Source of the DNA: Bacteroidota bacterium
GTDB taxonomy: Bacteria > Bacteroidota > Bacteroidia > Bacteroidales > JAKIYJ01
Assembly (NCBI GenBank): GCA_022708585.1
Contig: JAKIYJ010000024.1
Coordinates: forward strand, 1 to 11,776
Direction: 5' to 3'
Length of the DNA: 11,776 nt
Shown here piece by piece: positions 1 through 7,135 of this stretch (the stretch's first letter is position 1; every line of letters starts with the position of its first letter). The position numbers were made by a program, and so were the translations under genes. The notes beneath the pieces are model-generated. The model made no database searches and had not been told where the DNA came from. It saw only the letters and a program-made list of their open reading frames with translations.

Positions 1-334
1 TATATGATACTTCACCCGGCTTGATAGGTTCTTTTGGATATTCCAGATTGGTACAGCCACAACTGGCACTCCCATAACTGATAATTAAATCACTTTTACC
101 AGCATTTTTAAACCGAAAACTATAAGTGACTTTCTCTCCTTCAACAATATTCCCAAAATCATGTTCTTCTTCTTCAAATTCAAATACTGGAAGCATTTCT
201 TTATTTTTTTCACTTGATGCAGTATTTGGATTATTTACCAGATTAGAAGAAATATTCTTGTTGGATCTATTTCTATCACACGAAATAATAATTATTAATA
301 TAAACAAAATTAAAATAATCTTATTTCTTTTCAT
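1..334 (-). CDS. DUF1573-family lipoprotein, C-terminus cut by window edge
   Basis: This is the first 111 codons of a gene that runs off the left edge; no stop codon is inside the window. The protein starts MKRNK, has a hydrophobic stretch rich in Ile and Leu, and reaches a lipobox ending in IISC with Cys19, so it should be a lipid-anchored envelope protein. A low-complexity linker follows (about residues 20-48), then the start of a DUF1573 domain: the motif HDFGNI near residue 59, an FRFKNAG segment, and SCGCTNLEYP near residue 92, the signature Cys-x-Cys of this family. DUF1573 proteins are common in Bacteroidota, usually of unknown function, with an immunoglobulin-like beta fold. The ATG at 334 is chosen because the signal peptide begins there. 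A TAnnTTTG promoter lies about 210 bases upstream. It has no evident link to the hydrogenase genes. Confidence 0.85.
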   Translation of the reverse strand, partial: MKRNKIILILFILIIIISCDRNRSNKNISSNLVNNPNTASSEKNKEMLPVFEFEEEEHDFGNIVEGEKVTYSFRFKNAGKSDLIISYGSASCGCTNLEYPKEPIKPGEVSY

Positions 335-686
335 TTGTTTATTTTATTGATAGTTTTATTATTCTTAAAATTTTAAATAAATATAAATCAACTCTAAAAA
401 GTCATTTTTATATTGAATCATTTTTTAGTCAAAACAAATTAATTAATTCCATAGATAAATCAATATAAAATATAGATAAATTTAATTATAATTTAATTTA
501 TAGACTCTTCAGAGTGAATTCAAATATTAATTTTTTAAAATTATTTGCAAAGATATAAAAAAAGTTAAGATTTATTAAAACATTAAGATGATATTATTAT
601 TGCATTAAAAAATGTATAATTTTCAAATGGTAGACTCCTGTTGAGCAATTACGTAAATGTATGATTTGAATTGCTAAAAAATTAAT
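335..686. other. Intergenic AT-rich region, no gene seen
   Basis: This stretch lies between the lipoprotein gene and the inverted-repeat element. It is very A+T rich with stops in all frames, and no RNA gene was recognised. Besides the candidate promoter at 548-555 it holds only weak dyads: a 5-bp stem around 504-515 (ACTCT-TC-AGAGT) and a 7-bp pair AGCAATT/AATTGCT at 644-650 and 669-675. Neither is followed by a clear T-run on either strand, so they are not called terminators. Confidence 0.6.
548..555 (-). promoter_or_regulatory. Candidate Bacteroidota -7 promoter element for the DUF1573 gene
   Basis: Read on the minus strand this is TATCTTTG, an exact match to the Bacteroidota consensus TAnnTTTG. 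About 20 bases further upstream (plus-strand 576-582) there is a T-rich TGTTTTA that could serve as a weak -33 element. It would give a leader of roughly 205 bases ahead of the lipoprotein start at 334. The match is to a short motif in AT-rich DNA, so it is only moderately secure. Confidence 0.45.
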
Positions 687-832
687 TAGAGTTTGCCCAT
701 AAAGTCAAGAGTTTGTTTCAGAATGTTCGAGTTCGAGGTTTCGATAGCCTGAAAATAGGGAGTGTACTAAAGTACATAACTGATTTGAAGGCTGAGAATA
801 ACGATGAAATCGGACATTATGGACAAACTCTA
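687..832. mobile_element. MITE-like element with 20-bp terminal inverted repeats bounded by TA
   Basis: The left end (687-706) and the reverse complement of the right end (813-832) agree at 18 of 20 positions, both beginning TAGAGTTTG. The outermost bases are TA on both sides, consistent with the TA target duplication of IS630/Tc1-mariner type transposons, which would make the element proper 689-830, 142 bp. The interior is less AT-rich than its surroundings and contains a small palindrome TGTAC-TAAA-GTACA at 763-776. One plus-strand frame is open from 686 through the whole element into the next gene (about 56 codons) but has no ATG start and no recognised domain. The right end sits one or two bases from the stop codon (834-836) of the FAD/Fe-S dehydrogenase gene, so transcripts of that gene would run into it and could fold through the inverted repeats. 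It is too short to encode a transposase, so any movement would need one in trans. Confidence 0.55.
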
Positions 833-833
833 T

Positions 834-3794
834 TTATATTTTTATACTGTTTGTAATCAATGCATCATAAAGTACTTCAACCGGGTGGTAAGCTTTTCTG
901 CCAGTACCTTCCATTATCTGATACCGGCAACTTGTTCCCGGTGCTACAATAACAGTGCTTTCGGGTTCTTCTCTGATTTCAGGGAAAAGAACCAGTTCCC
1001 CAATTTTCATAGATAATTCATAATTATTCTTTTCATAACCAAAATCTCCTGCCATACCACAACATCCTGATTTTATCTCCTTAACCTTGTAATTTATTGG
1101 AATTTCTAATATTTCTATTGTTGGTTGTATACCCACTATTGCTTTTTGATGACAATGCCCATGTAATCTTATATATTCATAATTTGTAGTAAATAAATCT
1201 CTATCAATATTACCTTTTTTATATTCTTTTGATAGAAACTCATCAACCATAAAGGTATATTTTGATATTTTTTCAGCACTATCACGTAATGCAGGCTTTA
1301 CCAAATCCGGATACTCGTCTCTAAATGATAATATTGCAGAAGGTTCAATTCCAATTAATGGAGTTTCTTGCGTAATTAAACTTGCAAATATTTTTATATT
1401 CTTTTCTGCTACCCGTCGAGTTTTTGGTAATAACCCTCTTGATAGAGCAGCGCGTCCACTTTCATAATTTCCTGGAATTATTACTTTATACCCAAGAACA
1501 TTAAAAAGTTTTAGCATTTTAATGGCAATTTTTACATCATTGTATTCAGAAAATTCATCAATAAAAAAGTATACAATTCTTTTAGGTTTATCGTTACTAA
1601 TTATGTGTTTGCCTATTCTTTTATACCACTTACTAAAAGTAATATCATTTAATAAAGGTAGTTTCCTTTTAGTACTGAAACCCAATCCTTTTTTAATTAT
1701 AAAAGAAGTTAAATTATTAGTAAGCACATAATTATATAATTCCGGAAAATATGATCCAATTTTATTAATTTTTGAAACAGATGAAATCAGTTTTGATTTA
1801 ACAGGTATACCATTAGTTTTGTTCCATTGATATAGAAACTCTGATTTTAATCGTGCCATATCAATATCGGAGGCACATTCTGCCTTACATCCTTTGCAGG
1901 CAAGGCATAATTTCATAATTTCATGTATTTCGTTATAATTAAAAGGATTTTTTTTATTACTGTTAGTTAAGAATTCTCTTAAAATATTAGCCCTTGCTCT
2001 TGTAGTACAGGATTCATCAAGAGTTGCCATATAAGTTGGGCACATAATTCCACCAGTAATATGTGTTTTACGACAATCGGCACTGCCAGTACATTGTTCC
2101 ACAGCTCTTAAAATTCCTCCTCTGGATGAAAAATCAAAAAACGTTTTAATGTCATAGTTTTTATAAACTTTTTTATATCTTACATAAGCATTGGCAGGTA
2201 TATTGGAGATAATTTTTCCAGGGTTAAAAATTCCTTTTGGATCCCATAAATTTTTTATTTCACAAAATTTGTTATAAATATTGTCTCCGTAAAAATCTCT
2301 AACAAATTCACTCCTGAGTCGTCCATCTCCATGTTCGCCACTTAAAGAACCTCTGTATTTTTTTACAAGTTCTACATTTTCAAGCATTATTTTCCTTAAC
2401 AATTCTTTATCTTCTTTTTTCTTTAAATTTAAAACAGGTTTAATATGCAATTCACCTGCACCAAGATGTCCATAATAAACACAGGGAATATTATACTTAT
2501 TAACAAGATTTTTAAATTCTTTTATATATTCAGGAAGCAAAGCAGGAATTACAGCTGTATCTTCAACAATTGAAACAGGTTTGGCATCACCTGGCATATT
2601 TGAAAGTAACGCCAGTCCTGCTTTTCTTATGTCCCATATTTTATTTATATCGTTGCCTGTTAAAATAGAAAAATGATACCCATAGTTAAGCGATTTAAGT
2701 TCGAGCTCAAGATTTTTAGCCAATTGTATTGCTGTTTCCATATTGCTGTTGATGAATTCGACCACCACAATTGCAGATGGCTTTCCGGAAACAAAAAAAC
2801 TGTAATCATCATTTTGAAAACGTTTGCTGGCACAATCAAGCAGGATATCATCAATCATTTCGACAGCAGCAGGCTTATATTTGAGCATTATTATATTGGA
2901 ATTCAATGCTTCTTCTATTTTATTAAAGTTTATGCATAAAACGGCTTTATTTTCTGGAGAAATTGGCAATAAATCAAGTTTGATAGAAGTAATAAAAGCT
3001 AGGGTTCCTTCTGATCCTGCAATAAGATTACAAAAATTGAATTTTTTATTGCTGTCAGTAAATATTTCAGAGTTTAGCAATTCATCAAGCGCATATCCTG
3101 TATTTCTTCTTTTTAGTTCAGGATGGGGATATTTTTCTATTATCTCATTAGCAAAAGATTTGTCTGAAAGTATATTATAAATTTGTTTATATAAATTACC
3201 TTCAAGTGTATTTAAATTACATTTTTTAAAAAAATCATTTTTTGACAGTGGTTCAAAAACGACTTCAGACCCATCCGAAAGTAAAGTTTCAACTGATATA
3301 ATATGATTGCGGGTGCTGCCATATAATAGTGAATGTGAACCACAGGAATTATTTCCTGTCATACCGCCTATCATACAACGGTTTGAAGTTGATGTTTCAG
3401 GAGCAAAAAAGAGAGAGTATGGTTTTAATTGAATGTTTAATTCATCAAGTATGACGCCTGGCTGGACTACTGCATATTTATGTACAGGATTAATTTCAAT
3501 AACAGAATTCATATATCTTGAAACATCTACAATAATGCCATTACCAACAACTTGCCCAGCTATTGAAGTACCAGCTGTTCTTGGAACAAGAGGGATTTTA
3601 TTTTTCGTTGCAAAATGAATAAGGGCCTTAATATCATCTTTATTTGCAGGGAGAGCCACAGCAATTGGGATTTCTCTGTAAATAGAAGCATCGGTAGCAT
3701 AAAGCAGTCTCCATTTCAAATCGGTATGAAAATCACCTTTTAACAATCTGGAAAGTTCGATAAAATCATTATATTTAACTATTGAATTATCCAT
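834..3794 (-). CDS. FAD/Fe-S 2-hydroxyacid dehydrogenase, YdiJ-like (D-2-hydroxyglutarate or D-lactate type)
   Basis: A 986-residue fused oxidoreductase. Residues about 28-280 form the FAD-binding PCMH domain (PRTAGTSIAGQ near 71-81, GGMTGNNSCGSHSLLYGS near 143-160). About 280-530 is the FAD-oxidase C-terminal domain, with HLGAGELH at 443-450 and GEHGDGRLR at 486-494. An Fe-S domain follows: C568, C574, C585 with GGIMCPTY, then C630, C633, C636, C640 (the last followed by Ala rather than the usual Pro). The C-terminal heterodisulfide-reductase-like CCG domain has HGHCHQK near 878-884 and SGCCGMAG at 909-916. The order and length match Escherichia coli YdiJ (about 1018 residues), reported as a D-2-hydroxyglutarate dehydrogenase; the substrate here is not proven. 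Electrons pass from substrate to FAD to Fe-S. The frame stays open upstream to 3929, but that start overlaps the phosphatase gene and adds 45 non-homologous residues, so the ATG at 3794 is chosen. It is the last gene of the minus operon, 49 bases after the phosphatase stop. No membrane segment is evident. Confidence 0.88.
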   Translation of the reverse strand: MDNSIVKYNDFIELSRLLKGDFHTDLKWRLLYATDASIYREIPIAVALPANKDDIKALIHFATKNKIPLVPRTAGTSIAGQVVGNGIIVDVSRYMNSVIEINPVHKYAVVQPGVILDELNIQLKPYSLFFAPETSTSNRCMIGGMTGNNSCGSHSLLYGSTRNHIISVETLLSDGSEVVFEPLSKNDFFKKCNLNTLEGNLYKQIYNILSDKSFANEIIEKYPHPELKRRNTGYALDELLNSEIFTDSNKKFNFCNLIAGSEGTLAFITSIKLDLLPISPENKAVLCINFNKIEEALNSNIIMLKYKPAAVEMIDDILLDCASKRFQNDDYSFFVSGKPSAIVVVEFINSNMETAIQLAKNLELELKSLNYGYHFSILTGNDINKIWDIRKAGLALLSNMPGDAKPVSIVEDTAVIPALLPEYIKEFKNLVNKYNIPCVYYGHLGAGELHIKPVLNLKKKEDKELLRKIMLENVELVKKYRGSLSGEHGDGRLRSEFVRDFYGDNIYNKFCEIKNLWDPKGIFNPGKIISNIPANAYVRYKKVYKNYDIKTFFDFSSRGGILRAVEQCTGSADCRKTHITGGIMCPTYMATLDESCTTRARANILREFLTNSNKKNPFNYNEIHEIMKLCLACKGCKAECASDIDMARLKSEFLYQWNKTNGIPVKSKLISSVSKINKIGSYFPELYNYVLTNNLTSFIIKKGLGFSTKRKLPLLNDITFSKWYKRIGKHIISNDKPKRIVYFFIDEFSEYNDVKIAIKMLKLFNVLGYKVIIPGNYESGRAALSRGLLPKTRRVAEKNIKIFASLITQETPLIGIEPSAILSFRDEYPDLVKPALRDSAEKISKYTFMVDEFLSKEYKKGNIDRDLFTTNYEYIRLHGHCHQKAIVGIQPTIEILEIPINYKVKEIKSGCCGMAGDFGYEKNNYELSMKIGELVLFPEIREEPESTVIVAPGTSCRYQIMEGTGRKAYHPVEVLYDALITNSIKI

Positions 3795-3834
3795 AACTTT
3801 TATTGTAAATATTGGTATAATAAAGAAATAGCAT
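3787..3834 (-). CDS. Possible 15-codon leader ORF overlapping the dehydrogenase start
   Basis: A minus-strand ATG at 3834 opens a 15-codon frame (MLFLYYTNIYNKSYG) whose TAA at 3787-3789 overlaps the first codons of the dehydrogenase gene: the larger gene's ATG at 3794 lies just before this stop. An AGGAG at 3838-3842 sits three bases ahead of this small ORF, the clearest Shine-Dalgarno sequence noticed in the window, whereas no such sequence stands just before the large gene itself. This suggests translational coupling by termination and re-initiation. The peptide has no recognised function, the spacing to the ATG is short, and it may be chance. Confidence 0.3.
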   Translation of the reverse strand: MLFLYYTNIYNKSYG

Positions 3835-3843
3835 AATCTCCTG

Positions 3844-5028
3844 TTAAATAAATTCCAGATGTACTTCTTTAAGAAAGTTTTTTTCCAGCAAGTTGGCAAT
3901 TCTTTTAACAATTGTTCTTCTAATTTCAAGTTCTACAGGTAAATTAGGGTCCTGGTGAGCAATATTGATACTGGTACCAATAAGAAAAGTAATTTCATCA
4001 CTTTCGAGCAGGAGTTTAACTATTAAATCAGCGGGACCCTTTCCTGAATTCATATCATTTTTATAGGTTGATAGAATATTAGAAACTTTTGTAAGTGTTA
4101 AAATTCCTTCTGTAACAAGGTCTACGCCTTCCATATAAGAAATTGGGGGTAAGTCTGGATCCGAAAATTCAGTGCTATCTGTTATTTCACGTCCAAGTTC
4201 ACGTGCAATAATTTCCACCGTTGTAGCTCCACATATAATTTTTTTACCTGGGAAATTATTAAATGTTTCGGCTAATAGTTTATCTTTTTTAACATCAAAA
4301 GGAGGACCTGTACAAACAAGCATTTTGCGCGGTTCTCTGAAATATATTACAGCACAGGTAATGTCATCTTTTGAAGTATAATTATCATTTTGTATTGCAC
4401 GATTTACAATTTTAGTAGCAAGATTGGCGGCTGATATATTTTTTTCTTTTTTCAGAATTTCCATTAAATAATTTTCAACTCCTTCACTTGTCCAGCCCGA
4501 AGGCAGTTTATCACTTCCCATACCAGACTGAACAACGCCATCGGAACAAATAATCATACGGTCTTCTTTGTGTGCTATAAAATCACAATATCTGATTTCT
4601 TTACCTTTATTTTTTTCAGAAGAAAGTAACAAATTGCTCCAATTTAAAAACAAGTTTTTATTATTACGAATAACAATAGTTTGAGGGTTATCGTATTCAA
4701 TGATTCTGGTCAGACCATTATATTCCATATCTATTATTGTAAAAGTGGAATAGCTTGATTTTTTATCACTGCTTACTGGCAATGTGTTCATAATAATCTC
4801 AGCAATACGGTCAGCTGTTTTATGTTCTTTTGTAAAATTCAGAGCCATAGTAGCCGTAAGAGTAGCAAGCACATTAGCTTTAACACCATGTCCCAATCCG
4901 TCTGAAAGTACAAGAATTGTTCTATTTTCTTCACGTAATCGTTCAAACATTATTACATCACCGCAAATACGTTGACCAGCGTGGTTCTTTTGCCTGTAAC
5001 CTATTTCTATATAAAAATTATTATCCAT
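3844..5028 (-). CDS. PP2C/SpoIIE-type serine phosphatase linked to the hydrogen sensor
   Basis: A 394-residue soluble protein. The first 230 residues are a PP2C-like (SpoIIE/RsbU-type) phosphatase domain with the expected metal-binding motifs: GD at 23-24, DGLGHG at 43-48, SDGV at 162-165 and DDIT at 221-224. These acidic residues are complete, so it should be an active Mn2+/Mg2+-dependent Ser/Thr phosphatase. Residues about 235-394 form a second domain not recognised from a named family; it contains CTGPP at 239-243, an ICGATTVE segment at 265-272 and a long C-terminal helix. The gene starts 8 bases after the stop of the sensory hydrogenase. Phosphatase genes of this type adjoin PAS-containing sensory [FeFe]-hydrogenases in Clostridia and other anaerobes (group C3, phosphatase-linked), which supports a role in relaying the H2 signal. 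Its substrate, perhaps an anti-sigma-antagonist or kinase target, is not visible here. Confidence 0.85.
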   Translation of the reverse strand: MDNNFYIEIGYRQKNHAGQRICGDVIMFERLREENRTILVLSDGLGHGVKANVLATLTATMALNFTKEHKTADRIAEIIMNTLPVSSDKKSSYSTFTIIDMEYNGLTRIIEYDNPQTIVIRNNKNLFLNWSNLLLSSEKNKGKEIRYCDFIAHKEDRMIICSDGVVQSGMGSDKLPSGWTSEGVENYLMEILKKEKNISAANLATKIVNRAIQNDNYTSKDDITCAVIYFREPRKMLVCTGPPFDVKKDKLLAETFNNFPGKKIICGATTVEIIARELGREITDSTEFSDPDLPPISYMEGVDLVTEGILTLTKVSNILSTYKNDMNSGKGPADLIVKLLLESDEITFLIGTSINIAHQDPNLPVELEIRRTIVKRIANLLEKNFLKEVHLEFI

Positions 5029-5036
5029 CAGATTTT

Positions 5037-6884
5037 TTAAGGCTTATTGGTCTCTATAATGGAATTAAGCATTCGTTCAATATTTGAAGCACTCTCTCCA
5101 AGTAAAAAAGCTATTTTTTGAACCATTTCCAGGTTGGTATCAATAACTTCATTGATTCTCCTTACAATTTCTTCTGACATTACTTCGGGACTACTCATAT
5201 CCCTGATGATAGCACTTGCAATTTTTTTTTCTTTGATTGGGAAAATAGAGATATTATAATAATTATTATCAATTTTAACGTCTTTGTTAATAATTTCACC
5301 ATTGCCAGATAAGGCAAAAGAAAACAAATTGTGAAACAGAGGAGGCAATAAAGATTTTATATCAGCACCTTTAAGCCCTGGTATTATTTCGGCTATAGAA
5401 ATTACTTCTTCGCCCAACATTTTAATAAACCAGTCGTTAGATTTTATTATTTTTAAATTTTCATCAACAACTACAATTCCTAAATTGAGTTTTTGAATGA
5501 TTGCATCAGTAATATTGACTTGTTGCAAAAAATCATTTAACTTTTTTTCTGTTTCTGTATTAGTCTGATTAATAGTTTCTATATTTTTTTGTAATTTTTC
5601 ATTAGATTGTTTAAGAGTTTTAATATATTCCTGTTTTGTTTTTAAGGAATAGTTCATACAAAGTTCAGGTTTAGCTATAGATTGTGCAACGGCAACTGCA
5701 AGATCATAGCAGGAAGCATAGCCACATACTCGACAACCTGGCAAATTTTTTATATTTTCCTTTCCAATAATTTTAAGTACTTCTTGAACTTTTTCTTCTG
5801 GTGGTGGAGGCAGTCGCTGATTATCAGAAACAAATTCAGCCGATAAATCTATATCTTGGTATTTTACAATGTTTTTATAAAATTCTTCTATGTTATTTCT
5901 ACCTATTCGTTTGTTAACGTAATCTTTTATTAATGTTTCTTTTAAAAATTTTGAATTTTTTTTCGACATACCTGGTCCCATTATACAGCCTTCGCAATAA
6001 TAAAGGTTAAGATGATGATGCAGATTCTCAGCATTAGTCTCGAAAGTGTTCAAGGCTTCAATAACATTATCACGTCCTGAAGCAGTAATTATTTTATTTT
6101 CAAAAAGTCCTTCATTTAAATCAGAAGCATAAATAAAACCTTCGGGTAAAGGAAACAAAGCGCCTGTATAACCAGATGGAGGGTCAAAATCGTTAAATTC
6201 TAACGGTGTCTCTTTAATGTCATATTCAGTAAATAATTTCCTGATTTCCTTAAATGTAAGTACAGCATCAGGAACTTTTTCTTTGAATTTCTCGTTATTT
6301 TCAATTTTTGCAGCTATACAGGGACTAATCCATGTAACATTGATTTTGCTGCCAAAAATTTTTCGAGCTACAACAGATGCAGCAATATGAGGTGGTAAAA
6401 AAGGTGCCAGATTTTCGGTAAGTGAAGGATAAAATTTATTAACCAGGTTAATAATAGCAGGACAATTAGAAAATATATAATATTTGCCCTGAAAATTATT
6501 TATAAGATTATGATATTTTTTTGCAAGTAAATCAACAGTAAAAGTAGATTCAATAACATAATCAAAACCAAGTTTACGAATCATGCCAGATAATTTTCTA
6601 TAATCGGTTATATCAGAAAATTCGGCGGGTATAGATGTATCAAGTATGGCAATGTTTTTATTATCCGTGGCAAGCAAATTTTTGACATTTTGTAAGCCAT
6701 CTGGATATTCAATAGCATTGGTAGGGCATACTTCAATGCAATGCCCACAGTAAATACAACGAGAACTATTTATCTGAACATAATTTTTGCTGGTTTTTAT
6801 ATTGAATGCATAAGTTGGACATACTCTCAAGCAGGCATTGTTAAAATTACATTTTTTAATATCAACTTTTATTGCATCCATCAT
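5037..6884 (-). CDS. hydS: Sensory [FeFe]-hydrogenase with PAS domain (group C type)
   Basis: A 615-residue protein. Residues 5-60 are a two-cluster ferredoxin domain: C43, C46, C49, C53 form a full [4Fe-4S] set, but the first set is C12, C18, C22 with Asn15 where a Cys is expected. Residues about 75-345 are the H-cluster domain: SNCPA at 139-143, ISPC at 186-189 and CEGC at 297-300. The cubane ligands C141, C189, C297 and C300 are present, but the proton-transfer Cys of active enzymes is Asn140, and the third motif has the shortened CxxC spacing seen in sensor proteins. Residues 384-409 (C384, C387, C392, C409) bind another [4Fe-4S]. A coiled coil (about 412-455) leads to a PAS domain (about 458-560) and a helical tail without a kinase domain. 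This plan matches HydS-type H2 sensors. Adjacent start codons lie at 6884 and 6881; either could be used. It is first in the minus operon, with the phosphatase 8 bases downstream, and is divergent from hydCBA. Confidence 0.9.
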   Translation of the reverse strand: MMDAIKVDIKKCNFNNACLRVCPTYAFNIKTSKNYVQINSSRCIYCGHCIEVCPTNAIEYPDGLQNVKNLLATDNKNIAILDTSIPAEFSDITDYRKLSGMIRKLGFDYVIESTFTVDLLAKKYHNLINNFQGKYYIFSNCPAIINLVNKFYPSLTENLAPFLPPHIAASVVARKIFGSKINVTWISPCIAAKIENNEKFKEKVPDAVLTFKEIRKLFTEYDIKETPLEFNDFDPPSGYTGALFPLPEGFIYASDLNEGLFENKIITASGRDNVIEALNTFETNAENLHHHLNLYYCEGCIMGPGMSKKNSKFLKETLIKDYVNKRIGRNNIEEFYKNIVKYQDIDLSAEFVSDNQRLPPPPEEKVQEVLKIIGKENIKNLPGCRVCGYASCYDLAVAVAQSIAKPELCMNYSLKTKQEYIKTLKQSNEKLQKNIETINQTNTETEKKLNDFLQQVNITDAIIQKLNLGIVVVDENLKIIKSNDWFIKMLGEEVISIAEIIPGLKGADIKSLLPPLFHNLFSFALSGNGEIINKDVKIDNNYYNISIFPIKEKKIASAIIRDMSSPEVMSEEIVRRINEVIDTNLEMVQKIAFLLGESASNIERMLNSIIETNKP

Positions 6885-6996
6885 TTATAAATTAAAACAA
6901 GATAATCAATATTATTTTAACAGTTATTTTTATTTTCGGGTACTAAATTAATTAAAATAATTAATAAAAATTTTTCTTTATTTAAGTTTGTGTTTA

Positions 6997-7014
6997 TTGT
7001 TATTTTTTTAACAA
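6997..7014 (+). promoter_or_regulatory. Rex-like operator, site 1
   Basis: TTGTTA-TTTTTT-TAACAA is a perfect inverted repeat, extending to 7 bp per arm at 6996-7015. It matches the clostridial-type Rex operator TTGTTAANNNNTTAACAA at 13 of 14 defined positions. Rex represses fermentation and hydrogenase genes until NADH is high. It lies between the two divergent operons, about 40 bases upstream of the -7 element of hydC, so it could act on either. The match is by eye in AT-rich DNA and no rex gene is in the window. Confidence 0.5.
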
Positions 7015-7031
7015 TGTTATTTTCTTAACAA
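7014..7031 (+). promoter_or_regulatory. Rex-like operator, site 2
   Basis: ATGTTA-TTTTCT-TAACAA matches the same Rex consensus at 12 of 14 defined positions. It shares one base with site 1 and is offset from it by 17 bp. It ends just before where the -33 element of the hydC promoter would lie, so a bound dimer could block RNA polymerase. Two similar sites in tandem make a chance match less likely than one alone. Confidence 0.42.
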
Positions 7032-7054
7032 TATATTTTATTTAAAATATTTAT

Positions 7055-7062
7055 TACCTTTG
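7055..7062 (+). promoter_or_regulatory. Candidate Bacteroidota promoter for the hydCBA operon
   Basis: TACCTTTG is an exact match to the Bacteroidota -7 consensus TAnnTTTG. The region 19-21 bases upstream (about 7034-7038) is T-rich but has no clear TTTG, so the -33 element is weak. Transcription would start near 7069, leaving a leader of about 65 bases before hydC. The Rex-like sites lie immediately upstream. No equally good match was found for the divergent minus operon; the nearest is TAATTTAG (minus strand, 6943-6950), one mismatch from consensus. Confidence 0.5.
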
Positions 7063-7135
7063 TTCCTGATATTATATATAGAGAGTTTTATTAATAATTA
7101 AAAAAATTGTTGTTTAAAACTATTTTATAAAGTTT

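Noticed and set aside
126..350. Plus-strand 74-residue ORF at the left edge
   Set aside because: It is antisense to the DUF1573 lipoprotein, whose signal peptide, lipobox and Cys-x-Cys motif are clear.
504..515. Small hairpin ACTCT-TC-AGAGT as a terminator
   Set aside because: The stem is only 5 bp with a 2-base loop and no following T-run on either strand.
804..1016. Plus-strand 70-residue ORF
   Set aside because: It begins in the inverted-repeat element and runs antisense through the end of the dehydrogenase gene; no domain or composition supports it.
2824..3180. Plus-strand 118-residue ORF inside the dehydrogenase gene
   Set aside because: It is antisense to a strongly conserved FAD-oxidase region and looks like a shadow frame.
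3795..3929. N-terminal extension of 45 residues on the dehydrogenase (start at 3929)
   Set aside because: It overlaps the phosphatase gene by 86 bases, and its residues do not resemble the family N-terminus; the frame is simply open by chance. The ATG at 3794 gives the expected protein.
6885..7135. Sigma-54 promoter or riboswitch between the divergent operons
   Set aside because: No GG-N10-GC element and no riboswitch-like conserved structure was seen; the Rex-like dyads and TAnnTTTG element explain the visible structure better.
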